Shown: in pieces, positions 8,812 through 17,825 of the stretch | How positions within the stretch are numbered: the stretch's first letter is position 1 | Layout of the letters: each line of letters begins with the position of its first letter | Notes under the pieces: model-generated | What the model saw: the letters and a program-made list of their open reading frames with translations, nothing else | The model's database searches: none | What the model was told of the DNA's origin: nothing | Made by a program: the position numbers and the translations under genes | Origin: Ruegeria denitrificans | Lineage (GTDB): Bacteria > Pseudomonadota > Alphaproteobacteria > Rhodobacterales > Rhodobacteraceae | Direction: 5' to 3' | Assembly: GCF_001458295.1 (NCBI RefSeq) | Contig: NZ_CYUD01000011.1 | Coordinates: 62,001 to 126,000, forward strand | DNA: 64,000 nt

Positions 8812-10812
8812 ATGGCTCTATCCTTGGTTGGTTGGGAAATGCAAGGCATGACACGCGTTCTAGCGCTTTTGATAGCAATGATTCTTGGGTCAATGGGGCA
8901 GGCGCAGGCCGATTCGGTCGGCGATCTGCGCGCCGGGATGAATGAGATGCGCAAGGGCGATTGGAATGCCGCCCTTCGCGTGTCGGGTAATCGGGGTTCG
9001 GTCAGTCGCGATATCATCGTCTGGCACTGGCTGCGCGAAGGCTTTGGCAGCTCTGGCGATGTGTTGGTGTTTATGGAACGCCGACCGGATTGGCCGGGGT
9101 TGGCCTGGCTGCGTCGCAAAAGCGAGCCGGTCTTTACCGGTGCTGATCCCGACCGGGTGTTGAAATTCTACTCCGACGTACCGCCGCAAACCGCCGAAGG
9201 GGCGCTGAACTACGCCGTCGCCTTGATGGCCAAAGGGCGCGAAGGCGATGCCGAGGCTGATCTGGTTGCTGCGTGGCGCACCATGCCGATGGGGAAAGGT
9301 CTGCAAAAGAACTACCTTGAGAATTTCAGCAAACTGCTGAAACCGCACCACGCGGCGCGGCTGGATCGGATGCTGTGGGACAACCACCTGGTCAGCGCGG
9401 GGCAGATGCTGCCCTTGGTCAGCGCCGATCAACGCAAGCTGGCCGAGGCGCGGATCGCCTTGCAAAAGCGCCAGCCCGGCGTCGATGGCAAGGTCGCTGC
9501 GGTGCCGAAATCCCTTACCGACTCGCCGGGTCTGGCCTTTGACCGTTTTGTTTGGCGCGATAGGAAGGAACTGGACGATAGCGCGATTGACCTGATGCTG
9601 GCACGATCGACCGGGCCTGAGGCGCTGGGTGAACCCGACAAATGGGCCGAGGGCCGTCGCCGTCTGGCGCGGCTTGAGATGCGCAATGGTGATATGAATC
9701 GTGCCTATCAGGTCGCCGCCAACCATCACATGACACCGGAAATGGGCTATGCCTATGCCGATCTGGAATGGCTGTCCGGGTTCCTGGCCCTGCGTAAGCT
9801 GAATGATCCGGCCACGGCCGTGCGGCATTTCCAGAACTTTTCAGGCGCAGTGCAGTCTCCGATTTCAAAAGGGCGCGGCGGATACTGGCTGGGTCGGGCC
9901 TATGGTGCGCAAGGGGATGCCGACAAAGCCTATGAAGCTTATGCGATGGGCGCGGATTACCAGACTTCGTTCTATGGCCTGTTGGCAGCTGAACGTATCG
10001 GGCGGCCCTTTGACAGTGAGTTGGCCAACCCCCGCCGCGCGCCGCATTGGAAACAGGCCGAATTTGCCGACTCCAGCGTTCTGGAGGCCGGATTGCTTTT
10101 GCTGCGTGCGGGTGAGGACAACCTGTCAGAACGCTTCCTGACCCATTTGGTTGAAGAGTTGGATCAGGTCCAGGCCACGCAATTGGGCGATCTGGTGATC
10201 GAACTCAAGGAACCGCATCTGGCGGTGATGATCGCCAAGCGGGCGGCGAAAACTGGAGTTGTTCTACCCGCCGCCTATTACCCGGTTCATCCAGTGGCCG
10301 ATATGGGCCTGCCCATGGCCAAAGAGATGACGCTGGCCATCGCCCGTCGCGAAAGCGAGTTTGACCCGGTGGTGATCAGCGGCGCGGGCGCGCGCGGGTT
10401 GATGCAGGTGATGCCCGCCACGGCGCAGCTTGTGGCCAAGGAACTGGGTATTCTCAGCGGCCACAAGACGATCAAGCTGACCTCGGACTGGCAGTATAAC
10501 GCCAAACTAGGTGCCAACTACCTGTCGGGGCTGGCAGAGGATTTCAACGGCAACGTGGTGATGATGGCCGCAGGCTATAACGCCGGGCCGCGCCGACCGA
10601 TCTCGTGGATGGATCGGTATGGTGACCCCCGTGCCGGTGAGATCGACGTGGTTGATTGGATCGAGACGATCCCGTTCAGCGAGACGCGCAACTACGTGAT
10701 GCGGGTGGCCGAAAGCCTGCCGGTCTATCGCGCGCGTCTTGGTGAACCCGCGCTGCCCGTCCCCTTCTCGCAGGAACTGATCGGTTCAACCCTGGCGGCG
10801 TTCGCGCCATAG
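8812..10812 (+). CDS. Soluble lytic murein transglycosylase
   Basis: This periplasmic enzyme cleaves the peptidoglycan glycan chain with formation of anhydromuramic ends. The protein is 666 residues from the ATG at 8812, which has an AAGG ribosome site ten bases away; ATGs at 8839 and 8848 are in frame and the last gives a compact signal peptide ([14 protein letters not shown]...). A long alpha-helical superhelix fills residues 40-480 and the SLT domain follows, with catalytic Glu514 in RRESEFDP, then GLMQVMP and AGYNAGP. This is the Slt70-like architecture. Its 3' end overlaps the convergent transporter gene by 27 bases. Confidence 0.9.
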   Translation: MALSLVGWEMQGMTRVLALLIAMILGSMGQAQADSVGDLRAGMNEMRKGDWNAALRVSGNRGSVSRDIIVWHWLREGFGSSGDVLVFMERRPDWPGLAWLRRKSEPVFTGADPDRVLKFYSDVPPQTAEGALNYAVALMAKGREGDAEADLVAAWRTMPMGKGLQKNYLENFSKLLKPHHAARLDRMLWDNHLVSAGQMLPLVSADQRKLAEARIALQKRQPGVDGKVAAVPKSLTDSPGLAFDRFVWRDRKELDDSAIDLMLARSTGPEALGEPDKWAEGRRRLARLEMRNGDMNRAYQVAANHHMTPEMGYAYADLEWLSGFLALRKLNDPATAVRHFQNFSGAVQSPISKGRGGYWLGRAYGAQGDADKAYEAYAMGADYQTSFYGLLAAERIGRPFDSELANPRRAPHWKQAEFADSSVLEAGLLLLRAGEDNLSERFLTHLVEELDQVQATQLGDLVIELKEPHLAVMIAKRAAKTGVVLPAAYYPVHPVADMGLPMAKEMTLAIARRESEFDPVVISGAGARGLMQVMPATAQLVAKELGILSGHKTIKLTSDWQYNAKLGANYLSGLAEDFNGNVVMMAAGYNAGPRRPISWMDRYGDPRAGEIDVVDWIETIPFSETRNYVMRVAESLPVYRARLGEPALPVPFSQELIGSTLAAFAP

Positions 10813-11655
10813 GGTGAACAGACCCGCCGCCACGACCAGAGCTGCGCCCAGGACGACCTCTGGCCGCAGCATTTCACCAAAGACCGTGATGCCAAGGATG
10901 GTACCCCAAACCAGATGGAAATAGGCAAAGGGCTGCACCGCGCTGGCCTCGGCCATCTCATAGCATTTGATCAGCAACCAGTGACCCAAGACGCCGCTAA
11001 CACACAGCACTGCCATCCACGCCCAGTCTGGGCGGGCCATCGGCTCCCAGAACCACATCCCCACCAGCGTCATCGCCACCGCCCCGGCGATACCGGTCCA
11101 GAAGAAACTGGTGGCCGCGCTGTCCTGACGGGCGACATAGCGGGTCAGCAACCCGTAAACCGCAAACATCAGCGCTGAAATCAGCGGGACAATGGCCCAA
11201 GGATTAAACACACCCTTACCCGGTTGCAGGATGATCAGGACCCCGATGCAGCCCACGCCGATCGCCATCCAGCGCCGCCAGCCGACCTGTTCGCCCAACA
11301 CCGGCCCGCTGAGCGCGGCGACCAACAGCGGATAGCAGATAAACACCGCCATCGAGTCGATCAGACCCAGAACCGTGAAAGCAAACACCGCAACGCAGAT
11401 CTCGGCGGCCAGTAAGACACCGCGAAACACCTGCAAGCCCAGTTGTTTGGTCTGCGCCGCGATCTGCAACCCTCCGGGCGCGCGGGCCGCCAGGGCGATC
11501 ACAAACGCGGCGAAGAACCAATAGCGGATCATCACGACCATGTAGGTGTTATAGGTCCCCGCCAGATGGCGCGAGATTCCGTCTTGCAAGGCGAACACGA
11601 CCGTTGCCGCGATCATCAGCGCAATTCCGGCGCGGGTGTTGTTCTGCTGTGTCAC
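10786..11655 (-). CDS. DMT-superfamily (EamA) transporter
   Basis: This 289-residue protein has about ten predicted membrane helices in two EamA repeats and belongs to the drug/metabolite transporter superfamily. The substrate cannot be predicted from sequence. The start overlaps the mnmD stop by 4 bases (ATGA on the minus strand), so it is probably co-transcribed with and translationally coupled to mnmD. Its 3' end runs 27 bases into the convergent transglycosylase gene. Confidence 0.88.
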   Translation of the reverse strand: MTQQNNTRAGIALMIAATVVFALQDGISRHLAGTYNTYMVVMIRYWFFAAFVIALAARAPGGLQIAAQTKQLGLQVFRGVLLAAEICVAVFAFTVLGLIDSMAVFICYPLLVAALSGPVLGEQVGWRRWMAIGVGCIGVLIILQPGKGVFNPWAIVPLISALMFAVYGLLTRYVARQDSAATSFFWTGIAGAVAMTLVGMWFWEPMARPDWAWMAVLCVSGVLGHWLLIKCYEMAEASAVQPFAYFHLVWGTILGITVFGEMLRPEVVLGAALVVAAGLFTLWRERRQG

Positions 11656-12317
11656 GCTTTGATCGCCCGCGTCATGTGGCGTTTGCGCCCGAATCCGGGG
11701 GTTCGGGATACGTCAAAGCCTGCGTCTTCCAAGCCTCGCCGTACAAAACCGGCAGCAGTATAGGTGGCCGCCGTGCCACGGCTGGCCGTGTGATCCGCTA
11801 CGTGTCGCATCAGATCAGCCTCCCACAATTCCGGGTTCTTGGCAGGGGAAAACCCGTCCAGAAACCACGCATCGGCCCGCCCTGACCAGTCCGGCAATGT
11901 CTGACGCGCATCCCCTTCGATCACCTCAAGATGCAGGGTGCCCAGATCGCAGCGACCACCATTCCACTGAGCCAGAAAACGGTCGCTCCACGGCGCCACT
12001 TCGGGGAACGCCGCCAGTGCACGAGACATGTCTTCGGGCGCCATCGGGAAGGCTTCGAAACTGGTGAAGATCAGGGGCGTGGTTTGGCCTGATTTTTCCC
12101 ATTCCGACCACACGGTCAGCATGTTAAGGCCGGTGCCAAAGCCCAACTCGGCGATGCGGAACCCAGGCGCAAAGCGCGCGGGCATGTCGTTGCCCGCCAG
12201 AAACACGTGCCGCGTTTCCTCTAAGCCGTTCTGCAACGAATAATAGGGATCATCGAAATGGTCCGAGACCGGAATCTGGTCCTCGGTCCATATCAGTTCG
12301 GCACGCTGGTCTGCCAT
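11652..12317 (-). CDS. mnmD: tRNA 5-methylaminomethyl-2-thiouridine methyltransferase, stand-alone MnmD
   Basis: This 221-residue protein matches the methyltransferase half of E. coli MnmC. It should use SAM to make mnm5 from nm5 at wobble uridine 34 of several tRNAs. The SAM loop ELGFGTGLN is near residue 57 and the family segment WFLDGFSPAKNPELW near residue 152. The FAD-oxidase half is absent and a separate FAD protein is encoded divergently 55 bases away, so the MnmC functions appear split into two genes here. It is followed by a DMT transporter with a 4-base overlap. Confidence 0.88.
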   Translation of the reverse strand: MADQRAELIWTEDQIPVSDHFDDPYYSLQNGLEETRHVFLAGNDMPARFAPGFRIAELGFGTGLNMLTVWSEWEKSGQTTPLIFTSFEAFPMAPEDMSRALAAFPEVAPWSDRFLAQWNGGRCDLGTLHLEVIEGDARQTLPDWSGRADAWFLDGFSPAKNPELWEADLMRHVADHTASRGTAATYTAAGFVRRGLEDAGFDVSRTPGFGRKRHMTRAIKA

Positions 12318-12372
12318 CGGGGAATCCTGTAGCTAAGCGGCGCGACACTGAACAAGGATGAGGGGAATGGCA

Positions 12373-13407
12373 ATGGTCGATGTAACGGTGCGCGGCGCGG
12401 GCATCTTTGGCCTGTCCATCGCCTGGACCTGCGCCCGTCGCGGCGCCAAGGTGCAGGTCGTCGACCCATTCGGCCCCGGTTCGGGCTCTAGCGGCGGGTT
12501 GGTCGGCGCATTGGCCCCGCATGTGCCCGAGAACTGGAACGCTAAGAAAGCCTTTCAATTCGACAGCCTGATCATGGCCGAGCCCTTCTGGAAACAGGTC
12601 GAAGCCACCGGCGGGGTTTCAGCCGGATATGCGCGTCTCGGCCGGTTGCAACCCATCGCCGACACCCGCACGCTGGAGCTTGCCCATGCCCGCGGAGTGA
12701 CAGCGGAAATGCTGTGGCAGGGTCGCGCAGAATGGCGGGTTGTTGCGACCGATACGCTTGGGTCATGGTGTCCGCCCAGCCCGACAGGTTTCGTGATCCA
12801 CGACACGCTAAGCGCCCGCATGCATCCCCGTCGCGCCTGTGCCGCGCTGGTTTCTGCGCTTGCGGTGATGGGTGTCGAAGTGGTGACAGACGCGCCGGAT
12901 AAGGGACAGGTTGTCCACGCCACCGGTCTGGTTGGATTGCAAGAACTCAGCCAAGCCTTCGGCAAGACCGTTGGCAATGGCGTTAAAGGACAGGCCGCAC
13001 TGTTGCGGTTCGACGCGGGCGCGGTGCCGCAGCTGTTCGCGGACGCAATTCACATCGTGCCCCATGCGGATGGTACGCTGGCGATCGGGTCGACCTCGGA
13101 ACGCGACTATGACGACCCGACCAGCACGGATGCTGCGCTGGACGATGTACTGGATCGCACCATCCGTGCAGTGCCCATTTTACATGGTGCAGAGGTCATT
13201 GAACGTTGGGCCGGAGTACGCCCCCGCAGCAAAAGTCGCGCACCAATGTTGGGGGCACATCCATTGTATCAAGGGCAGTTCATCGCCAATGGCGGGTTCA
13301 AGATCGGCTTTGGCATGGCCCCAAAAGTGGCCGAGGTCATGGCCGATCTGGTTCTGGACGGGCGCGACGGAATTCCTGACGATTTCCGGCCCGAAGCGTC
13401 ACTCTGA
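12373..13407 (+). CDS. FAD-dependent amino-acid oxidase-like protein, possible MnmC2 counterpart
   Basis: This DAO-type flavoprotein is 344 residues from the ATG at 12373, which has AGGGG seven bases upstream; in-frame ATGs at 12358 and 12367 are poorer starts. A GAGIFG dinucleotide motif lies at residues 8-13, and the C-terminal FANGGFKIGFGMAP-like segment is typical of glycine oxidase/MnmC C-terminal domains. It stands head to head with mnmD, which suggests that it could remove the carboxymethyl group from cmnm5U34, the reaction of the second half of MnmC. That role is inference. A free amino-acid oxidase (glycine or D-amino acid) is the alternative. Confidence 0.8.
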   Translation: MVDVTVRGAGIFGLSIAWTCARRGAKVQVVDPFGPGSGSSGGLVGALAPHVPENWNAKKAFQFDSLIMAEPFWKQVEATGGVSAGYARLGRLQPIADTRTLELAHARGVTAEMLWQGRAEWRVVATDTLGSWCPPSPTGFVIHDTLSARMHPRRACAALVSALAVMGVEVVTDAPDKGQVVHATGLVGLQELSQAFGKTVGNGVKGQAALLRFDAGAVPQLFADAIHIVPHADGTLAIGSTSERDYDDPTSTDAALDDVLDRTIRAVPILHGAEVIERWAGVRPRSKSRAPMLGAHPLYQGQFIANGGFKIGFGMAPKVAEVMADLVLDGRDGIPDDFRPEASL

Positions 13408-14199
13408 GCGCGCAACAGCGTCGGCCATCATACATTGCCGCCCATCGGGGCCGCGCACCCACAGGGATTGCTCTGCCCGGCACAGTGTCGCGGTTTCAAA
13501 ATGCATCAATGGCGCGGTTGCACGGAACGAAAACTGCGCCAAAGGCCCCATTAATTCTTCGGCAAAAAGCATCAGCAGCTGTGCCAGCAGCGGGCCATGA
13601 ACGACCAGCCCGGCATAGCCTTCGACATCGCGGGCATAGTCCAGATCGTAGTGGATACGGTGGCCGTTGAACGTCAGCGCCGAATAGCGAAACAGTAAGG
13701 TTGAATCGAAGGTGGCCTCACGTCGGTCGGTCTCATCGGTGCGCGCAGTGGGCGGGGCAGGCTTGAGCTCATCAGCCGAAGGGTCCTGCCGGTAGACCAG
13801 ATCCTGCCACTCGGTCAGGCACAGGGTATCGCCCTGATAAATCTCATGCCGAAGCGTGACAAAACCCAACGGCCCGCTGCGCCCGGTTTTCGAGACTGCA
13901 CCGTCGCAAATGGATCGGCGTTTGGCCATTCGGCCCGCAATCAAGGGCGCGTTGAATTCCAAACGCCCGCCGGCCCACATGCGGCGCGGCAGGCCCATGT
14001 CGGGAACCAGTCCGCTACCGACCTTGGGATGGCCATCCCGACCCAATTGGGATGGCGGATGAGGCGACCAGAAATAGAGTTGATGAAAGAATGGTGGCAG
14101 CGGAGATCCATCGGTCACCGCCCCCGCCCGCCCCAGTGCCACCTGAAATGCGGCGGCGCGGGCTGGGTCGATCACATCGGCTTGAATTTCCTCTGACAT
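13399..14199 (-). CDS. MaoC/HTD2-like hydratase (FAS1-type dehydratase domain)
   Basis: The protein has 266 residues in two hot-dog halves. The C-terminal half carries RYSALTFNGHRIHYD, the hallmark of HTD2-type and mesaconyl-C4-CoA hydratase-like enzymes, with conserved Asn and His as the presumed catalytic pair. Relatives hydrate or dehydrate acyl-CoA or acyl-ACP thioesters, for example beta-methylmalyl/mesaconyl-CoA or citramalyl-CoA steps. The specific substrate cannot be told here because neighbours are unrelated. It overlaps the convergent FAD-oxidase gene by 9 bases. Confidence 0.8.
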   Translation of the reverse strand: MSEEIQADVIDPARAAAFQVALGRAGAVTDGSPLPPFFHQLYFWSPHPPSQLGRDGHPKVGSGLVPDMGLPRRMWAGGRLEFNAPLIAGRMAKRRSICDGAVSKTGRSGPLGFVTLRHEIYQGDTLCLTEWQDLVYRQDPSADELKPAPPTARTDETDRREATFDSTLLFRYSALTFNGHRIHYDLDYARDVEGYAGLVVHGPLLAQLLMLFAEELMGPLAQFSFRATAPLMHFETATLCRAEQSLWVRGPDGRQCMMADAVARSE

Positions 14200-14237
14200 G
14201 CCAGCAGATTAGGCAGTCTGGCCCAAGCGAACAAGCG

Positions 14238-14780
14238 TTAGAACCCTGCCTCAACCCGCAGTTTTCCCATCAGAGTCCGGAGGCTGCTTTCATAGCGGTC
14301 GCTGGTCAGTTTTCCATGCTCATCGAACTCTTTCGAACTGTTGGCCAGATGAATTTCCGGGCCCTGCAAAATGCGCGGCTGGAACGGTACCATATAGCCG
14401 CGCAACACCATCTGCGCCCGCTCGCCCCCGGCACGGCCGGCCGCCGCCGACATCACCGCAACCGGCTTTTCAGCCCAGGGGCGGCCCTCTGTCCGGCTGA
14501 CCCAGTCCAGTGCGTTTTTCAGCACGCCGGACGGACCTTTGTTGTATTCGGGTGTGGAAATGATCACCGCATGCGCCTGCGCGATCTGATCCGCCAGAGT
14601 TTGAACAGCCGCAGGAATGCCTTCGCCATCTTCCAGATCGCCATCATAGAGCGGCAGGTTCAGGTCAGCCTCGATATGTGTGCCGGGGTCAAACAACCGC
14701 GCAGCCTCGCGCAGCAGTTTGCGGTTGGTGGCACTTTGGCGCAGCGAACCGGACAGGCTCAGCAGGATCGGATCGGACAT
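14238..14780 (-). CDS. NAD(P)H-dependent FMN reductase
   Basis: This 180-residue flavodoxin-like protein belongs to the NADPH-dependent FMN reductase family (ChrR/YieF-like). The phosphate-binding segment SLSGSLRQSATNRKL is at the N-terminus and STPEYNKGPSGVLKNALDW near residue 95-115 is the flavin-binding signature. Such enzymes reduce FMN or quinones with NAD(P)H and are linked to oxidative stress defence. It lies alone on the minus strand between the HTD2-like gene and an OmpA lipoprotein. Confidence 0.88.
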   Translation of the reverse strand: MSDPILLSLSGSLRQSATNRKLLREAARLFDPGTHIEADLNLPLYDGDLEDGEGIPAAVQTLADQIAQAHAVIISTPEYNKGPSGVLKNALDWVSRTEGRPWAEKPVAVMSAAAGRAGGERAQMVLRGYMVPFQPRILQGPEIHLANSSKEFDEHGKLTSDRYESSLRTLMGKLRVEAGF

Positions 14781-14863
14781 CGGGAAACTCCGCTGTGGTG
14801 TTTCCCCATAGCTAACTCAAAGCACGCGCGCACCAAAGCCCATGTGACGCGCAGTCAATGTGC

Positions 14864-14890
14864 GAAAAAGGGCACCCGCAGGTGCCCCCG
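14864..14890 (-). terminator. Rho-independent terminator of the OmpA lipoprotein gene
   Basis: GGGCACC (14870-14876), loop CGCA and GGTGCCC (14881-14887) form a 7-bp stem. On the minus strand it is followed by five T. It lies 9 bases beyond the stop codon of the OmpA lipoprotein. Confidence 0.85.
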
Positions 14891-14895
14891 GTTCG

Positions 14896-15567
14896 TTAGG
14901 TTTGGCCGCTGGGGACGATCTCGATATCAACCCGGCGGTTGCGGGCCTTACCCTCGGGCGTCAGGTTCGACGCGGCGGGGCGGTTTTCCCCAAGACCTAT
15001 GGTCGTGAGGCGGGCACTGTTCACGCCGTTGGCCTGCAAGATATCCGCCACGGACCGAGCCCGGCGTTCGGACAACACTTGATTATAGGACGCTTCGCCA
15101 TCGCTATCGGTATGACCGATAACCTGAACGTTCGAGTTGGGATACCGCGTTAGGTTCTGCCCGACCCGCACCAGGTCTGCGCGCAATGCCGGACGCACCG
15201 TCGCGCTGTCGGTATCAAAGCTGATATCGTTCGGTACAGTGACGATCAGGCGATCACCCGCATTGGTGACGGTGATACCCTGATTGGCCAGCTGCTGACG
15301 TAGCTCGGCCGCCTGCTTGTCAAGTTGGTTGCCGATCAGACCACCACCAGCGGCACCGATCGCACCACCTGCCAGCGCGCCCAACAGCGGGTCCGAGTCA
15401 TTCGCAATGGCGCCAACGCCGGCCCCGACCAGACCGCCCAAAATTGCACCTTGTCTGGTGTTCTGATTGGGGTCGGATGGCAGGTTCAGCGTGCCAGGGT
15501 CTGTGCACGCACCCAAAACCAGGGCCGAGGACAGCCCGGCGGACAAAACAAATTTGGAAATCGTCAT
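14896..15567 (-). CDS. OmpA-family outer-membrane lipoprotein
   Basis: The protein has 223 residues. The ATG at 15567 gives a lipoprotein signal with lipobox LGAC (Cys21), the reason to reject the longer frame. Residues 42-80 form a glycine-zipper (GAILGGLVGAGVG, GALAGGAIGAAGGG), and residues 110-220 an OmpA-C peptidoglycan-binding domain with GHTDSDGEASYNQVLSERRA. It probably tethers the outer membrane to peptidoglycan. The closest type is the YiaD/Pal-like zipper-OmpA lipoproteins. It is a single-gene unit with its own terminator. Confidence 0.9.
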   Translation of the reverse strand: MTISKFVLSAGLSSALVLGACTDPGTLNLPSDPNQNTRQGAILGGLVGAGVGAIANDSDPLLGALAGGAIGAAGGGLIGNQLDKQAAELRQQLANQGITVTNAGDRLIVTVPNDISFDTDSATVRPALRADLVRVGQNLTRYPNSNVQVIGHTDSDGEASYNQVLSERRARSVADILQANGVNSARLTTIGLGENRPAASNLTPEGKARNRRVDIEIVPSGQT

Positions 15568-15685
15568 AATATCACCTTCTGCTCCGGCGCCCGTTCTCCG
15601 GGCGCGTATTGTTTGAAGCAGTATATCGCGTTGCCCGCAGGTGGGCTCAAGCAACAATCCGGTGAAATCGGCAAATACCCGCCAC

Positions 15686-16378
15686 TTATGACGGCTCCGC
15701 AGGCACATCCCAGTGATTCTGTTCCTGCCAGATCGCGCGCAGCGGCTCACCCTGACCGCAGAAATGATCTTCGGTCAGCTCGCAGGCCCAGATGCGATCG
15801 GTACGGAAGTGGCGGAACCCGCTGCGCATCTCGCACCACGCGACCAGCATCGTGCATTCGATGTGATAGATCAGAGCAACCGGACGGACGACCCGTTCGG
15901 TCCTTACACCGTCGGCATCCTCATAGGTAATGCGAATTTTGCGTTCGTTCCGAATGGCCTCGCGATAATTCACAACCGGTACGCAGCCCTTTTCTGGGTC
16001 GTCCATCGGTGCGCCCCAAGGGGCGACCTGCAGCCAGTCCGTCGGCACGCGCAACGCCTCGATTTTGCGGCACACTCGGTCGGCAGCCTGTTGCAGTGTG
16101 CTATCCCCAGTTCGCGCCAGCATCGACAGGCCGACCCACAGGGCCTCGACCTCTTCAGCGTCGAAATTCAGCGGCGGTAGGTCATAGCCGCGCCGCATCA
16201 GATAGCCTACCCCCGCCTCACCCTCGATCGGGGTACGTTGCGCCTGCAGGGCTGCGATGTCGCGATACACCGTGCGCGCGGACACTTCCAACTTTTCCGC
16301 CAACATCTCAGCCGTTACCGGCGCTTTGGCCGAGCGCAGAATCTGGATGATTTCAAACAGTCGTGTCGAACGGCGCAT
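15686..16378 (-). CDS. YafY-type transcriptional regulator (HTH-WYL)
   Basis: This 230-residue protein has an N-terminal helix-turn-helix (residues 1-60, with TVYRDIAALQAQ) and a WYL ligand-sensing domain from about residue 135. The ATG at 16378 is preceded by GGAGAA five bases away; the longer in-frame start lacks a ribosome site. YafY-like regulators commonly control a divergent neighbour, and a 10-bp dyad sits in the gap between this gene and the small gene on the other strand (see operator). The ligand is unknown. Confidence 0.88.
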   Translation of the reverse strand: MRRSTRLFEIIQILRSAKAPVTAEMLAEKLEVSARTVYRDIAALQAQRTPIEGEAGVGYLMRRGYDLPPLNFDAEEVEALWVGLSMLARTGDSTLQQAADRVCRKIEALRVPTDWLQVAPWGAPMDDPEKGCVPVVNYREAIRNERKIRITYEDADGVRTERVVRPVALIYHIECTMLVAWCEMRSGFRHFRTDRIWACELTEDHFCGQGEPLRAIWQEQNHWDVPAEPS

Positions 16379-16395
16379 TGGGTTCTCCGGTTGAT

Positions 16396-16440
16396 CTGCT
16401 GACACTCTAGCACACCCCCCTGACAGGGTGGTGTCAGCAG
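16396..16440. promoter_or_regulatory. Candidate YafY-family operator in divergent promoter
   Basis: CTGCTGACAC (16396-16405) and GTGTCAGCAG (16431-16440) form a perfect 10-bp inverted repeat with a 25-base spacer. Inside it, TGACA-GGGTGG-TGTCA (16421-16436) is a second, tighter dyad. The element lies between the start of the WYL regulator and the start of the 61-residue gene, where a shared autoregulatory operator would be expected. Binding is inference. Confidence 0.6.
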
Positions 16441-16481
16441 TGATGGGCCAGACTTGGGATCAATTGAAAAGGAGAATCCCC

Positions 16482-16667
16482 ATGCCCAGCCGCGACAACC
16501 ACGTGATGATGACCCTGAAACTGGACCGCTGGGCGCAGGATCACACCCTGCGCGCCTTTGAAATCGAACGCGAGATCATGGCCGCACGTCGGCCCTGTGC
16601 CCCGAAGAAGCGAGCGAAACGGTTTTCGCTGGGCAATCTGAAACTGTTCTGGACCAGCACAGCCTAA
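16482..16667 (+). CDS. Small basic hypothetical protein (61 residues)
   Basis: I do not recognise this family. The ATG at 16482 has an excellent ribosome site (AAAAGGAGA, about 8 bases upstream), better than the in-frame GTG at 16428, and its promoter region carries the dyad shared with the YafY-type regulator. The protein has an amphipathic N-terminal half (HVMMTLKLDRWAQDHTLRAFEIE) and a Lys/Arg-rich second half (CAPKKRAKRF); no membrane segment. It may be a regulated target of the WYL protein. It ends 3 bases before the stop of the convergent RluA-type gene. Confidence 0.6.
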   Translation: MPSRDNHVMMTLKLDRWAQDHTLRAFEIEREIMAARRPCAPKKRAKRFSLGNLKLFWTSTA

Positions 16668-16669
16668 GG

Positions 16670-17317
16670 TCAGAAATCCGCCTTGGCGCGAAATTTCATC
16701 GCAACCCCGCCTTCAGGGCTCTTCAGGCGTAGCTCTTCGGAATGCAGCATCAGGCGCGGAAAGTCCCGCGCAGCGCCCTCAGCATAGAACGGGTCACCCA
16801 GAATCGGGTGGCCCAACGCCTTCATGTGCACCCGCAGTTGATGTGACCGGCCGGTCTTTGGGAACAGCCGCAGGCGGGTCGTTTCAGCCTCAAGCTTGAC
16901 CACGCGCCAGTCGGTGACGGCGGCTTTGCCGGTCTCGTGACACACCATCTGAAGTGGACGATTGGGCCAGTCCACGATCAGCGGCAGATCGACGGTTCCG
17001 GTCTTGTCTTCGACCCGCCCCCAGACGCGCGCCACATAGGTCTTGCGGGTCTGACGATTTTCGAACTGCATGCTCAGATGTCGCTGAGCGTGGGGTGTTT
17101 GAGCAAAAACCATGACGCCGGACGTGTCCCGATCCAGCCGATGCACCAAAAGCGCTTGCGGAAACGCCGCCTGCACCCGGGTCAGTAGGCAATCAGCCAA
17201 ATGCTCACCCCGCCCAGGCACCGACAAAAGCCCCGAGGGTTTGTTCACCACAATCAGCTGCATATCCTCGTGCAACACGTCCAAGGGGGTCGTCGGGGGA
17301 TCATAGGTCTCGCTCAT
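16670..17317 (-). CDS. RluA-family 23S rRNA/tRNA pseudouridine synthase
   Basis: The protein has 215 residues from the ATG at 17317. It isomerises specific uridines in RNA to pseudouridine. The catalytic aspartate is in HRLDRDTSGVM (about residue 60), and the family segments TGRSHQLRVHM and GHPILGDPFY follow. The length and the lack of an S4 domain fit the short RluA type (dual rRNA/tRNA specificity in E. coli); exact target positions cannot be read from the sequence. The upstream extension to 17629 is not homologous in appearance and is left out. Confidence 0.9.
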   Translation of the reverse strand: MSETYDPPTTPLDVLHEDMQLIVVNKPSGLLSVPGRGEHLADCLLTRVQAAFPQALLVHRLDRDTSGVMVFAQTPHAQRHLSMQFENRQTRKTYVARVWGRVEDKTGTVDLPLIVDWPNRPLQMVCHETGKAAVTDWRVVKLEAETTRLRLFPKTGRSHQLRVHMKALGHPILGDPFYAEGAARDFPRLMLHSEELRLKSPEGGVAMKFRAKADF

Positions 17318-17412
17318 GCGCGCCTGCCTATCGCAGCGCGCCACCTCCCGCAACGTCGTGCTTGCCTGAACGGAATTGTTCAGTAACTCTCGGGCCGAAG
17401 CGGAGGAAAAGA

Positions 17413-17823
17413 ATGCACCCCACGATCCAGCGCATGCAAGACGTTGTCGCCAAGGGCGATGAAAGCCTGATCCACGAATTGCTAGCAGAAGACGTGCGGT
17501 TCTCGCCCCCCACCTACTACAGCACCTGGACCGGGCGCGCGCCGGTGGCGGCAGTGCTGGGCCATGTAGGGCAGGTGTTCTCGGACTTTCGCTATCGCCG
17601 CGTGATGGGCGCGGGCAAGGACTGGGCATTGGAGTTTCAGGGCCAGGTCGGTGATCTGGATGCGGTGGGCGTCGATCTGATCACCCTCAACGATGACGGG
17701 CTGATTCAGGAATTCGAGGTCGTCATGCGCCCGCACAAAACTATCGGTGCCCTGCGCGAGGCGATGATGGCGCGGATCATGACCGATGCACGGTTCCTTG
17801 AATTCAAAAACGCGCTGAGCTGA
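17413..17823 (+). CDS. SnoaL/NTF2-like fold protein
   Basis: This 136-residue protein looks like the cystatin/NTF2 fold of the SnoaL-like group (MHPTIQRMQDVVAKGD..., ending in a long beta-sheet region). Such proteins are small isomerases, hydratases or ligand-binding proteins; no catalytic assignment is possible. The ATG at 17413 has GGAGG seven to ten bases upstream. Its stop is 2 bases before the start of the SGNH hydrolase, so the two are a transcription unit. Confidence 0.75.
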   Translation: MHPTIQRMQDVVAKGDESLIHELLAEDVRFSPPTYYSTWTGRAPVAAVLGHVGQVFSDFRYRRVMGAGKDWALEFQGQVGDLDAVGVDLITLNDDGLIQEFEVVMRPHKTIGALREAMMARIMTDARFLEFKNALS

Positions 17824-17825
17824 CC

